A model generated the notes under the pieces. It was not told the DNA's origin and made no database searches. It worked only from the letters and a program-made list of their open reading frames with translations. The position numbers and the translations under genes are program-made. Source: Candidatus Poribacteria bacterium (GTDB lineage: Bacteria; Poribacteria; WGA-4E; PCPOR2b). From it: a stretch of 64,000 nucleotides of DNA. This document shows positions 18,476 through 27,294 of the stretch, piece by piece (positions within the stretch are counted from its first letter, which is position 1; the number at the start of each line of letters is the position of its first letter). The stretch is taken from positions 62,001 through 126,000 of the forward strand of contig JAJDUM010000017.1 in assembly GCA_022826645.1 (NCBI GenBank), written 5' to 3'.

Positions 18476-19513
18476 ATGAATACAATGAAGGCAGCGATTT
18501 ATACCGGTATCGAGCAGATAGGCATCCAAGAGGTAGAAAAAAAGTCTCCCGAACCGGGGTATGTTACGATCGACACCAAGTGCACCGGCATCTGCGGCAG
18601 CGACCTCCATAGCTACTTTGGTCACTGGGGTCAATCCGACAGTCTTGCCGCGGGCCACGAGACGTGTGGTGTCGTTGTTGAAGTTGGGGAAGGCGTTACG
18701 ACCCTGCAACCGGGCGATAAGGTCACTATTGAATGTTTCTCACACTGCGGAAATTGCATCCACTGCCGGAAAGGCTACTACAACCACTGCTTGGAACGTA
18801 AATGGGTTTCGCAGAACACACACGGTGGCTTTTCGGAGTATACTACCGCACACGCTTCGGGTCTCTTCAAGCTGCCGGAGAGTATGACTTTCGAGGAGGG
18901 CGCTTTGGTAGAACCGCTTGCGGTTTCCTATCGCGCGATAGGACAGGCGCAGGCAACCTATCAGGACAGAGTTGCAATTATCGGGGGCGGAACCATCGGA
19001 CAGTTCGCCTTGGCAGCGGCGGTAGCAGCAGGTGTCAAAGAAACGCTCATCACCGTCAAATATGATCAGCAAGCTGAGCTTGCAAAGGATTTGGGGGCTG
19101 ATCATGTAGTGACCATCGGCGAGACGGATCCCAAAGCGTATGTGAAGGATATCACTGGTGGGCGCGGAATGGATGCCGTGATTGAAACAGTCGGGGGCGG
19201 ACAAAACTTCGATGACGCGATGGCAATGGTCAGAAGCTGCGGACATGTCGTCCTTGTCGCAGGATATTACGAACCACTTAGCGTGAATTTGGGACGCATC
19301 GTTTCATCGGAGGCAACCGTTACCGGTTCTAACTGCTACGGCTACACCGGCATGGATACCGATTTTGATGCAGCGATCGAACTCATCGCGTCGGGTAGGG
19401 TTGACGCTACAAAACTGGTGACTCATCGGTTCCCACTGATGGATGTCACTGAAGCCTTTAAAGTGTCGGCTGACAAGCATTCCGGTTCAATCAAAGTGCA
19501 CCTGTGCCAGTAA
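18476..19513 (+). CDS. Zinc-dependent medium-chain alcohol/polyol dehydrogenase
   Basis: 345 residues of the MDR superfamily, closest in pattern to sorbitol and L-threonine dehydrogenases. Catalytic zinc ligands are in CTGICGSDLHSYFGHWG and GHETCG. The four structural-zinc cysteines are in CGNCIHCRKGYYNHC (about residues 97-111). The Rossmann NAD site is VAIIGGGTIGQFALAAA (about residue 165). All ligands are intact, so it should be active, oxidising a polyol or sugar alcohol with NAD. It follows the NHL gene closely, and an ABC permease comes next. Confidence 0.92.
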   Translation: MNTMKAAIYTGIEQIGIQEVEKKSPEPGYVTIDTKCTGICGSDLHSYFGHWGQSDSLAAGHETCGVVVEVGEGVTTLQPGDKVTIECFSHCGNCIHCRKGYYNHCLERKWVSQNTHGGFSEYTTAHASGLFKLPESMTFEEGALVEPLAVSYRAIGQAQATYQDRVAIIGGGTIGQFALAAAVAAGVKETLITVKYDQQAELAKDLGADHVVTIGETDPKAYVKDITGGRGMDAVIETVGGGQNFDDAMAMVRSCGHVVLVAGYYEPLSVNLGRIVSSEATVTGSNCYGYTGMDTDFDAAIELIASGRVDATKLVTHRFPLMDVTEAFKVSADKHSGSIKVHLCQ

Positions 19514-19584
19514 CGTGAAACGTGATTCGTGAAACGTGATAGGTTGATTGTCGTTGGGTTTCACTGTCGTTTAACTCAACCTAC
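19514..19584 (-). repeat. CGTGAAACGTGA tandem motif plus GTAG-headed imperfect palindrome
   Basis: The stretch begins with CGTGAAACGTGATTCGTGAA-type repetition, also found near 35310 and in degenerate form near 13653. It is followed by GTTGGGTT ... AACTCAAC (19553-19580, one G-U pair) and CTAC at 19581-19584, which is GTAG on the minus strand. Confidence 0.55.
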
Positions 19585-19626
19585 AGCACTTTGAGATCCC
19601 ACCCATCACTAAGGGGAATTGCGGTA

Positions 19627-20472
19627 ATGCTTCTCGAGCTAATCCCGACCACAGTTCGTATGTCAGCGCCATTGGCTTTGGCGGCACTCGGCGGTGTCTA
19701 CTCGGAACGGTCTGGCGTGGTTAATATCGGGCTCGAAGGTATGATGCTTATGGGCGCATTTGGTTATGTTATTGGAACACATGCGTCCGCTTCCCCATGG
19801 ATCGGGTTAATCATCGGCATTACTCTTGGCGGCGGGATGGGCTTGCTTCACGCGATTGCATCTGTTACGTTTCGGGCAGACCAAATCGTCAGCGGGGTGT
19901 CAATCAACCTATTGGCAGTTGGTATTACAGAGTTTCTTGGACGCAGTGCAACGTCTCGGCGGGTAGAGGGCTTGAGCCATTGGGATTTGCCGCTGATCGG
20001 ATCGTATTCCTTCGTTGTTTACCTGACCTTGCTCCTTGTAGTTGTCAGCCAGATCGTTCTATTCAAATCCGTGTGGGGACTCCGCCTATGTGCAGCAGGT
20101 GAATCCATCGAGGCGTTGGATGCCCTCGGACTCGGTCGGTCGAGGCAACAGTACCTCGGCGTAGTGATCAGCGGTATCCTCGCTGGGATCGGCGGGTGTC
20201 TTCTGGCATCTGAGGCACATTATTTCACAAAAGGAATGACCGCCGGGCGCGGATACGTCGCATTGGCAGCGGTTATCTTTGGAAAGTGGAAACCCCTCGG
20301 ATCCGGTGCTGCGTGCCTGCTATTCGGATTCGCGAGCGCCTTAGAACTCGCCAACCGCTGGCACATCCCACCTCAATTACTGAACAGCCTACCCTATCTG
20401 CTCACGATGATCGTCCTTGTCGGTGTAATTGGCAAAGCGAATCCACCAGCGAGCTTGGGCAAATCACATTGA
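19627..20472 (+). CDS. ABC transporter permease, simple-sugar/nucleoside (BPD_transp_2) type
   Basis: 281 residues from the ATG at 19627, which has AAGGGGAA before it; an in-frame start at 19591 adds twelve unlikely residues. The family signature SERSGVVNIGLEGMMLMGAFG (about residue 28-48) is typical of the second permease of BMP-dependent nucleoside or purine transporters. About eight hydrophobic segments are visible. Later, GLGRSRQQYLGVVISGILAGIGG is the coupling-helix region contacting the ATPase. No ATPase, binding protein or sister permease gene lies nearby, so the rest of the transporter must be encoded elsewhere or lost. Confidence 0.88.
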   Translation: MLLELIPTTVRMSAPLALAALGGVYSERSGVVNIGLEGMMLMGAFGYVIGTHASASPWIGLIIGITLGGGMGLLHAIASVTFRADQIVSGVSINLLAVGITEFLGRSATSRRVEGLSHWDLPLIGSYSFVVYLTLLLVVVSQIVLFKSVWGLRLCAAGESIEALDALGLGRSRQQYLGVVISGILAGIGGCLLASEAHYFTKGMTAGRGYVALAAVIFGKWKPLGSGAACLLFGFASALELANRWHIPPQLLNSLPYLLTMIVLVGVIGKANPPASLGKSH

Positions 20473-20665
20473 CCGTGGCACAGAACACGCGTATCTACTG
20501 CCTTTTTTGTCAGTCCACCTTTGCCAGAGCGGAATACAGATTAGTCCAACCTCAATTGCTATGACAGATTAACTGAGAGACAAAAACGGTTGCCTTTGCC
20601 AGCACCAATCAGCAACCGCCCCAAGGTTGTTGAGTCCGCATAAACAGTAAAAAAAGACAAATATA

Positions 20666-21484
20666 ATGAATTCACTGAAGAAAGTGCTGGTCACCGGCGC
20701 AACCGGACAGATCGGCTACATGACATATAAACGACTGCTTGAACAACCGGAGAAATACGATGCCTATGCCCTCGACCGGAAACGTGAGCCGTCTGAACGG
20801 GTTCCCAGATCATGGACGCTCGCGATTCCCGACGATAAATTTCAATTGTGCGACATCTCCGATTTTGAACAGGTCCGACGGGCAGTTGAAGGCAGTGAGG
20901 TCGTTGCACATCTCGCCGCCGATCCGGGCAGCGGAGATTGGGAGAGTCTGTTGAGCAATAACATCATCGGGACTTATAACGTGTTTGAGGCGTGTCGGGA
21001 GGCAGGGGTCCGGCGAGTCGTCGCCGCCAGCAGTATTATGGTCTCCCAAGGTCATCGCGAGAGCGAGCCGTACAGAGCGATGATGGAACGGCGGCACGCC
21101 GACATACCCGACGACGTTCAGGTGATTACGCCGGATATACCCGCGGAGCCGAGAGGTATCTACGGTTCAACGAAAGTTTGGACGGAGTCTTTGGCGCGTA
21201 CCTACGCGCATCAATACGATATGTCGTGTATCTGCGTCCGTATCGGTCAGGTCGAGCGCGACCGTCCCCGCCCACCACAGGGGGCGGACATCTACGTCAG
21301 CCAGTGGGACATTGTCCAGATTATCGAGCGGTGCATCAATGCTGATGATAATTTACGATTTGAGATTTTCTACGGTATGTCAAACAACGATTTGCGATGG
21401 GTGGACATTGAGAACGCACGTCGGAAGGTGGGATATGTGCCGCAGGACCGAGCAGAGGACAACCATGACTATGACGGGGATTAG
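20666..21484 (+). CDS. NAD-dependent epimerase/dehydratase (uronate-dehydrogenase-like SDR)
   Basis: 272 residues of the extended SDR family. The glycine motif is VTGATGQIGYMTY (residues 9-21). The catalytic tyrosine and lysine are in GIYGSTKVW, and the serine is in AASSIMVSQ. Size and the pattern NNIIGTYNVFEACREAGV are like bacterial uronate dehydrogenases, which oxidise galacturonate or glucuronate to the aldarolactone. A paralogue lies at 38437. Together with sugar-acid dehydratases in the window this supports an aldarate route, as inference. The 193 nt before it hold nothing recognisable. Confidence 0.85.
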   Translation: MNSLKKVLVTGATGQIGYMTYKRLLEQPEKYDAYALDRKREPSERVPRSWTLAIPDDKFQLCDISDFEQVRRAVEGSEVVAHLAADPGSGDWESLLSNNIIGTYNVFEACREAGVRRVVAASSIMVSQGHRESEPYRAMMERRHADIPDDVQVITPDIPAEPRGIYGSTKVWTESLARTYAHQYDMSCICVRIGQVERDRPRPPQGADIYVSQWDIVQIIERCINADDNLRFEIFYGMSNNDLRWVDIENARRKVGYVPQDRAEDNHDYDGD

Positions 21485-21598
21485 AATTTAATGAAAAGAG
21501 AAAAGGGCAATTGCAGACGCTTCAGTGGGGAAATGTGCCAACATTAGCGGATCAGAATGAAAGGGAGAACGACATAAGAGTCGGTGAGATGAGTCATT

Positions 21599-23041
21599 TC
21601 ACTCTGCTGCAGACCTACGAGCGCGGCTCAAACGGTTGTGCAATGCCTGCCTCGACATCCCCAAAAGCTGGGCGGCGATGGTCTGGTTCCCGTCAGAACG
21701 CTTGAGTGCTTCCGTGATCAGCATCGATTCAGCGTCTTTCAGCGCGGGCAGTTGATCCAAAGCTGGCAGCAGATCCGTGAACGGGAGTGGATTGTCTCGA
21801 CCATTCCCCGTTTCGGGCTCTTGACTTGGGAAATCCTGGCTACCGATCTTGGCTTTGAAGGATTTCATAGACAGTACACCACGCTTATGTCTACTGATAG
21901 CGTCAAAGATCATACTCTCAAGCTCTCGAACATTTCCCGGGAAGTGATACACACCAAGCAGCGTAAGCAATTCTGCGGGAGCTATCGGTTTCTTCTTATT
22001 GAGCTGCTCCGCCGCCTTATCGAGAAAGTGTTCAACCAGCAAGGGCAAGTCGTCCCGTCGATTGCGAAGCGGGGGCACATGAATATGATGCGTTTGAAGC
22101 CGATAAAACAGATCTCTGCGGAATGTTTCCGCCTTCATTAGGGACTCAATGTCCCGGTTCGTTGCTACGATAATTCTGGCATCGGTCAGTTTCGGAACAT
22201 CCTCGCCCAACGGATAGTACTTCCCTTCTTGCACAAGGCGCAGCAGCTTGACTTGGGACTCCATGCTGAGATCCCCAATTTCATCCAGAAACAGTGTACC
22301 TCCCGACGCCCGTTCAACCAACCCGCTACGCGCTGTATCCGCCCCAGTAAAAGCACCCTTCTTATGCCCGAAGAGGGTATCGGCGAATAGGTGATCAGCC
22401 AATCCCGCCACATTGACTGTAATCAATTCACCCGTCCGTCCACCGAGTCGGTGCAGCGCTTGGGCAACTAACTCTTTGCCTACGCCCGTCTCCCCAGTAA
22501 TCAGGACTGGCAGCGCATTTTCGGCAACCGCTTCGATATATTGGAAGATAGATCGCATGACAGGATTGTGAGTGATGATCTCGGAAAACGCACCGGGCTG
22601 CTCCAGCTTATCGGAAAGCAGGTAGTCCTTGAGTCGTGTGTTCTCATCGCGCAACTCGCGAACCTCTATCGCGCGGCGGACCGTCGTCACTAACCGCACT
22701 TTATCCACCGGTTTTACCAGATAATCAAAAGTCCCTTCCTTCATACAGTCAACTGCTGTTTTGACCTCATTGATTGCCGTGATGATGATGACCGGGATGT
22801 CTGGAAAATCTCTTACAATCGTTGGAAGCAGATCCCAACCTGATAAGTGAGGCATCAACATATCGAGCACAACGACGGAGAAGTCTCGATCGGTAAGAAT
22901 AGACATCACATCACGGCTATCTTGGCATTGTACTACGTTATCGATTCCCTCAGAATTTAGACTTAAACTGGCACTAAACAGGAACTGAGCCTCGTCATCT
23001 ACCAGTAAAACAGGGAGAGCAGGAAAAGCAGTCGAATCCAT
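21599..23041 (-). CDS. NtrC-family sigma54-dependent response regulator
   Basis: 480 residues with three domains. The receiver domain (1-125) has the acidic pair at 15-16 and the phospho-acceptor Asp60 in VVVLDMLMP. The AAA+ domain (about 150-385) has Walker A GETGVGKE, the sigma54-contact motif GAFTGAD and Walker B LFLDEIGDL. A Fis-type helix-turn-helix (about 445-475) contains NQTIAAQLLGMSRQALHNRL. All elements for phosphorylation-dependent activation of sigma54 promoters are present. It lies 96 nt downstream of a PAS histidine kinase on the same strand, its evident partner. Target genes are not identified. Confidence 0.95.
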   Translation of the reverse strand: MDSTAFPALPVLLVDDEAQFLFSASLSLNSEGIDNVVQCQDSRDVMSILTDRDFSVVVLDMLMPHLSGWDLLPTIVRDFPDIPVIIITAINEVKTAVDCMKEGTFDYLVKPVDKVRLVTTVRRAIEVRELRDENTRLKDYLLSDKLEQPGAFSEIITHNPVMRSIFQYIEAVAENALPVLITGETGVGKELVAQALHRLGGRTGELITVNVAGLADHLFADTLFGHKKGAFTGADTARSGLVERASGGTLFLDEIGDLSMESQVKLLRLVQEGKYYPLGEDVPKLTDARIIVATNRDIESLMKAETFRRDLFYRLQTHHIHVPPLRNRRDDLPLLVEHFLDKAAEQLNKKKPIAPAELLTLLGVYHFPGNVRELESMIFDAISRHKRGVLSMKSFKAKIGSQDFPSQEPETGNGRDNPLPFTDLLPALDQLPALKDAESMLITEALKRSDGNQTIAAQLLGMSRQALHNRLSRARRSAAE

Positions 23042-23137
23042 GCACTCACCTCCATTCTAACAGTAAAACCGATTTCGGTGGTTGATTGCCCGTTTGGCGA
23101 TAAATCATGCCCTTAGTACCCTCTCCCAGATACACAT

Positions 23138-25195
23138 TTACTTTGAATCTAGCACATTTCGACGAGAAACAGGTAGCATGACGGTTGCAGTTGTACCCAT
23201 CCCGAATCTTGAAGTAAAGTGCAAATGTCCGCCATGGTTCTTCACAATGTTGTAAGACACCGACAAACCTAAACCTGTGCCGCCGGCGTCACGCTTGGTA
23301 GTGAAGAAGGGCTCGATGATGTGGTTCAAATTTTCGGGAGGAATCCCTTCGCCCTCATCTCGCACTCTGATGGTGATCAGATCCGACGTTTCATTGTACG
23401 ATGTCGAAACATACAGGGATTTTTCAGGGGATTGAAGTGCTTGACATGCGTTGGTAATTAAGTTGATGATAACCTGCTCAAGCTGCTGTGGATTACCCTG
23501 AATTGTGGGCAGGTTTTCTTCCAACTCGACGACGGGACTGTGTGTGGACTTTTTAATTAGGTTGTTTACAATAACCATCGCAGATTCGACAACGGCGTTG
23601 GGACCAACCGATTGATTCAAATCACCGGCATCCTGACGCGCAAAGCCGCCCAATGCCTCGACGATTTTGCCGATGCGCGTCGCGCCCTCCGATATACCTG
23701 AAATCAGTTGACCGATCTTCTCGTGTGCTCGGGTGTAAGGCATACCTGCTAAAAGAAAATCGCCGTTCTCTTCATAGTATTTTTGGAGGATTGGCATGAC
23801 GTTTTCCCAAGCCATGGAGAGAATTTCTCCGTTGAGCATAATGAAATTATTTGGGTTATTGATTTCGTGCGCGACTCCGGAGACCAAAATACCCAGCGAT
23901 GCCATCTTGTCCGCCTGAATCAATTGTTGTTGCTGCGATTCTGCCAACGCCTCTGCCCGCTTGCGTTTGGTGATTTCCTGCGCGCTTCCCGCACAGCGAT
24001 AGATTTCCCCCTCTTCATTTCGGACCGGAAAGACATGGGCTTCTATCCATCGAATTCCACCATCAGGACGGACGATCCGATACTCGTACTCTACAAATTC
24101 ACCCCGACTCTGTTTATCGAAATGGGTAAGGACCTCTTCCCGATCTTCCGGGTGGACAGCATCTAACCAAGTCTCCGGTTGCGCTATGAGACTCTCGCGG
24201 CTGCGACCCCAAATATCTTCGTACGCAGGATTGATGAAGTAGATTTGGCTTCCATCAAGAGAACTGAGCCAGAAGACCTCACGCAAATTTTCTGCCAGTT
24301 GACGGAATCGCTGCTCGCTCTCGTGGAGTGCTTTTTCCGCTTTCATCTGCTCGGTGATGTCGCGAATAATACCTTGGTATCCTAGCACCGTTCCGTCGGG
24401 GCCACGGCGCACCGTTGAAGTAACCAAGCAGTCTATCTGTGCTCCATCCTTTCTCCTGAATTTTAATTCATAGTCTCGTACGGAGCCCTTTTGCTCAATC
24501 TCCCGCTGAAACACGCTCCGATTCTCAGGGAAGACGTACAGTTTACGGACATTCATTCCGATTAATTCGTCCCGGGAAAAACCAAGCAGATCCACGCTCG
24601 CTTGATTGACGTCAAGGATTTTGCCATCGCGGGTGTTCATATAAACAGCATCTCTGGACTCTCCAAACAGGGTACGGTATCGCGTTTCGCTCCGCCGGAG
24701 CGCCTTCTCCGATCGTTTGCGCCGGGTGATGTCACGCCAGACAGACCTGCCGTAAAGGACATTGCCCTCTTCATCACGAATTGATGAAACGTTCAAGCTC
24801 ACATCGATTTTGGTCCCATCTTTCCGCTGCACCACAAGTTCAGCACCATGGACTTCACCAGTATCCACAAAGGATTGGAATACCTTGTGGGCGTCCTCAA
24901 TACAATCTGGATGATACCTTTCAAAAATAGAATGACCGATGATATCTTCTCTACTGTAACCTAGTGCCTCGACTACTGTTTGATTGCATCGAATGATATT
25001 AGTTGTTCTGGCATCTACAAAAACGAACATATCTGGAGCGTTATCGTAGAGATCGTAGTAGGTTCTGCCTGACTGTTCCAGACTCTCCAAAGTGCCCTTA
25101 TACTGTGCCCCCATCTGTTCTAATTCAGCAACATGCTGACGCATCTCTACCAGTTCCTCAATGAGTTGTGCTTTTGTTTTATTTTTGTCTTTCAT
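23138..25195 (-). CDS. Cytoplasmic PAS-domain sensor histidine kinase
   Basis: 685 residues without any transmembrane segment. A short coiled coil (1-50) is followed by three PAS/PAC units (about 55-170, 170-290 and 295-415), each ending in a link like VWRDITRRKRSEKAL. The dimerisation helix has the phospho-histidine in GVAHEINNPNNF. The ATPase domain has the N box NLITNACQAL, the G1 box DEGEGIPPENL and the G2 box GGTGLGLSVSYN. It senses an intracellular cue through PAS domains, perhaps redox or a ligand, and should phosphorylate the regulator encoded just downstream. A sialidase-like gene lies 51 nt upstream on the same strand. Confidence 0.95.
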   Translation of the reverse strand: MKDKNKTKAQLIEELVEMRQHVAELEQMGAQYKGTLESLEQSGRTYYDLYDNAPDMFVFVDARTTNIIRCNQTVVEALGYSREDIIGHSIFERYHPDCIEDAHKVFQSFVDTGEVHGAELVVQRKDGTKIDVSLNVSSIRDEEGNVLYGRSVWRDITRRKRSEKALRRSETRYRTLFGESRDAVYMNTRDGKILDVNQASVDLLGFSRDELIGMNVRKLYVFPENRSVFQREIEQKGSVRDYELKFRRKDGAQIDCLVTSTVRRGPDGTVLGYQGIIRDITEQMKAEKALHESEQRFRQLAENLREVFWLSSLDGSQIYFINPAYEDIWGRSRESLIAQPETWLDAVHPEDREEVLTHFDKQSRGEFVEYEYRIVRPDGGIRWIEAHVFPVRNEEGEIYRCAGSAQEITKRKRAEALAESQQQQLIQADKMASLGILVSGVAHEINNPNNFIMLNGEILSMAWENVMPILQKYYEENGDFLLAGMPYTRAHEKIGQLISGISEGATRIGKIVEALGGFARQDAGDLNQSVGPNAVVESAMVIVNNLIKKSTHSPVVELEENLPTIQGNPQQLEQVIINLITNACQALQSPEKSLYVSTSYNETSDLITIRVRDEGEGIPPENLNHIIEPFFTTKRDAGGTGLGLSVSYNIVKNHGGHLHFTSRFGMGTTATVMLPVSRRNVLDSK

Positions 25196-25246
25196 ATCGC
25201 ACCCCTCCTCGCTTTATCCTTAAAAGGGCGAAAGGTATCTCAGATT

Positions 25247-26296
25247 TCAGGTAATCGCCGCTAGCAACGCACTTTCGCTGTAAAGTAGCCCACGAGCGAA
25301 AGTACCTTCGCCACGAAAATCTGGCGCATCCCACTTTCGCGGTGCGCTGTAGTATACCGTTACGAGTTGATCACCTATTGTGACTGTGGAAGGATAGCCC
25401 AAGTCATTATCACCAAGATCGTCACACACAATCAACCGTCTTTCATCCCAAGTCTGCCCCTTATCTTTGCTGACAAGTGCTTGGACCCCGAAGGGTTCAT
25501 GGCGCACACCGAAAAATAGGAGCACCCAGCCGTTGGAAAGCAGCGTCAAGTCGGCGGGGTGTTCACGGTCAGTAGTAACAGGGGTTGGCTCTGCCCATGT
25601 CTCGCCACCATCGGTAGAACGGGACACCGATAGTAGAGCGCGTTCATCATCAGAACGCATGGCAACCACCAAATCGCCGTTAGGCAACGAGATGAGTCCT
25701 GTTTCGTTGTAACCTACAGCGATCAGAGTGGGATCGCCCCACGTTTGCCCGTTGTCGCGTGAGCGCAGGATGTAAGCGCAGTCGTCCGTCCGCTCAGTCT
25801 CTTGGAGAGCACTCCCATAGATCGGCATGAGCATTGTTCCATCAGTTAAGGTACAGATGCGACCATAAGCAGAGTGTTTTTCCATCGGTGTGTAGTTGAG
25901 TGGCTGAGATGCTTCCCACGTCGCACCACCATCATGAGATCGCGTGACCCGCATCTGAACGCGACGTAAGTCGCTCGTCCAGTTCCCATCTTCGTTGTAA
26001 GAACCTTGTGCATGGTAGGCGAGCACAACGGTTCCATCGGGAGCTTGTCCCACCGCCGGATTGCGGTCATCCACCTCAGTATCCACGATCACAATCGGTG
26101 CTTCCCACGTTTTGCCGCCATCCAGAGAGCGTACTGCATCCAGCCGTCCAGTGATACCCACATGTCCCGCGCCACCCCGTAGAACTGCAAGGATTTCTTC
26201 ACCCTGTGGATTGATGATGACAGGAAAGTAGCCTTCGTCATGGCAGAGATACACTTCAGAGGCAGCGGACAGTTGACGTAGATCGAAAGCGTTCAT
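25247..26296 (-). CDS. BNR-repeat sialidase-like beta-propeller protein
   Basis: 349 residues with Asp boxes SLDGGKTW, SHDGGATW, SRDNGQTW, STDGGETW and SKDKGQTW, which suits a six-bladed sialidase-fold propeller. EEILAVLRGGAGHVGITGRLD near the start resembles the first-blade arginine region. No signal peptide is present. AGGAGA lies 8 nt before the ATG. It sits between a PhyH gene (65 nt upstream) and the histidine kinase (51 nt downstream), so all may share a transcript. The fold is clear; hydrolytic activity and substrate are not. Confidence 0.87.
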   Translation of the reverse strand: MNAFDLRQLSAASEVYLCHDEGYFPVIINPQGEEILAVLRGGAGHVGITGRLDAVRSLDGGKTWEAPIVIVDTEVDDRNPAVGQAPDGTVVLAYHAQGSYNEDGNWTSDLRRVQMRVTRSHDGGATWEASQPLNYTPMEKHSAYGRICTLTDGTMLMPIYGSALQETERTDDCAYILRSRDNGQTWGDPTLIAVGYNETGLISLPNGDLVVAMRSDDERALLSVSRSTDGGETWAEPTPVTTDREHPADLTLLSNGWVLLFFGVRHEPFGVQALVSKDKGQTWDERRLIVCDDLGDNDLGYPSTVTIGDQLVTVYYSAPRKWDAPDFRGEGTFARGLLYSESALLAAIT

Positions 26297-26361
26297 CGGT
26301 CCATCTCCTTTTTTGAATTGTCTGAAGATAAAGCAAAATTGGGATCAATAGCAGAAATCCA

Positions 26362-27135
26362 TCACGGTTGAACAATATAGCGAGCCAGTTCCTTGCCGCG
26401 CGGGGATAGCGTTTCATAGAACTCACGCGGAAGCGACAACTCCAGATTAGGCAAACGGAACCAAGGTGCGAAATACCCAACACTGGTCATCGGTCGAATC
26501 TCATTGGAATTATTGGCGGTGCCGCCGTGCCAGCAGCGTACATCCCGGATAAGCGCCGTTCCGGCTGGCGCACAGATAATCGACTCCTTCATTCGGTCAG
26601 GTTCCTCCTCCGTTGTCGGAACGGGCTGACGCGTGCGATGGGTTCCCGGTACAAACCGAATCGCGCCGTTAATTTTCTTGAACTCAACCATCAGGAAATT
26701 TACAACAATATACGGCGTCGGCACATCGTGGACTGTCACTAAATTCAATGGGTCGTTGAAAACATCTCGGATATCGGCGTGCAGGTGTTGCTCCTTCGCG
26801 CCGGGTGTGGAATAATCCCCGCCGCCGCCAGAACAGATGTACTCGGAACTTCCCCAGATGGTATCCACTATCGGTAGAATGGTCGGCAAGTCGATAAGCT
26901 GCACCCACTCCGGGTGATGAAGCTGTGGACCGAAGGAGTAACGGGCGTAGCCTCGGTTTGCCTCTTCAAGTGGAACGTCCCCCATCTGCTGTGCGATGAC
27001 GCGGGCTGCGCCCGATTGGGCGTACGCAAGCTGCTCAGGGTTAAGCGCATCTTTGATAGGGACGAATCCATCTCGCTGGAAGAGAGCTGCTGCTCTTTCA
27101 ACTTCAGTGGGATCGATAATTTCGACATCAAGCAT
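26362..27135 (-). CDS. PhyH-type Fe(II)/2-oxoglutarate oxygenase
   Basis: 257 residues. The HxD is in HLHADIRD (about residue 112), FVPGTHR follows (T in place of the usual S), and the distal His is in CWHGGTANNSNEIRP with the arginine. It does not group with any of the other PhyH subfamilies in the window. Upstream lies a 113-bp repeat element, then an enolase-superfamily gene on the same strand. The ribosome site is weak (AAAAGGA, 14 nt away). Confidence 0.9.
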   Translation of the reverse strand: MLDVEIIDPTEVERAAALFQRDGFVPIKDALNPEQLAYAQSGAARVIAQQMGDVPLEEANRGYARYSFGPQLHHPEWVQLIDLPTILPIVDTIWGSSEYICSGGGGDYSTPGAKEQHLHADIRDVFNDPLNLVTVHDVPTPYIVVNFLMVEFKKINGAIRFVPGTHRTRQPVPTTEEEPDRMKESIICAPAGTALIRDVRCWHGGTANNSNEIRPMTSVGYFAPWFRLPNLELSLPREFYETLSPRGKELARYIVQP

Positions 27136-27167
27136 AATGGGCGAATCCTTTTGAGTTATTATCTAGT

Positions 27168-27280
27168 AGGACTTACGCAGTTGAACACTCAAAGCCCTGT
27201 AGTTCGGCGATTCATCGCCGCAGGACACCGTTCCCAAGGCCCAATGAATCGGGCAACTACATCCGAAGCACGTAAGTCCT
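27168..27280. mobile_element. MITE-like element with AGGACTTACG terminal repeats and an internal GTAG palindrome pair, copy 1
   Basis: 113 bp with perfect 10-bp terminal inverted repeats AGGACTTACG/CGTAAGTCCT. Inside, GTAG (27199) plus CGGCGAT/ATCGCCG faces a second hairpin GCCCAAT/ATCGGGC (27239-27254) ending AACTAC (CTAC at 27257). The two GTAG-type feet point outwards, the layout of a REPIN. It lies between the PhyH and enolase-superfamily genes. A second copy is at 59777 and a left-end fragment at 32251. Confidence 0.75.
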
Positions 27281-27294
27281 GATAACCTGACATA

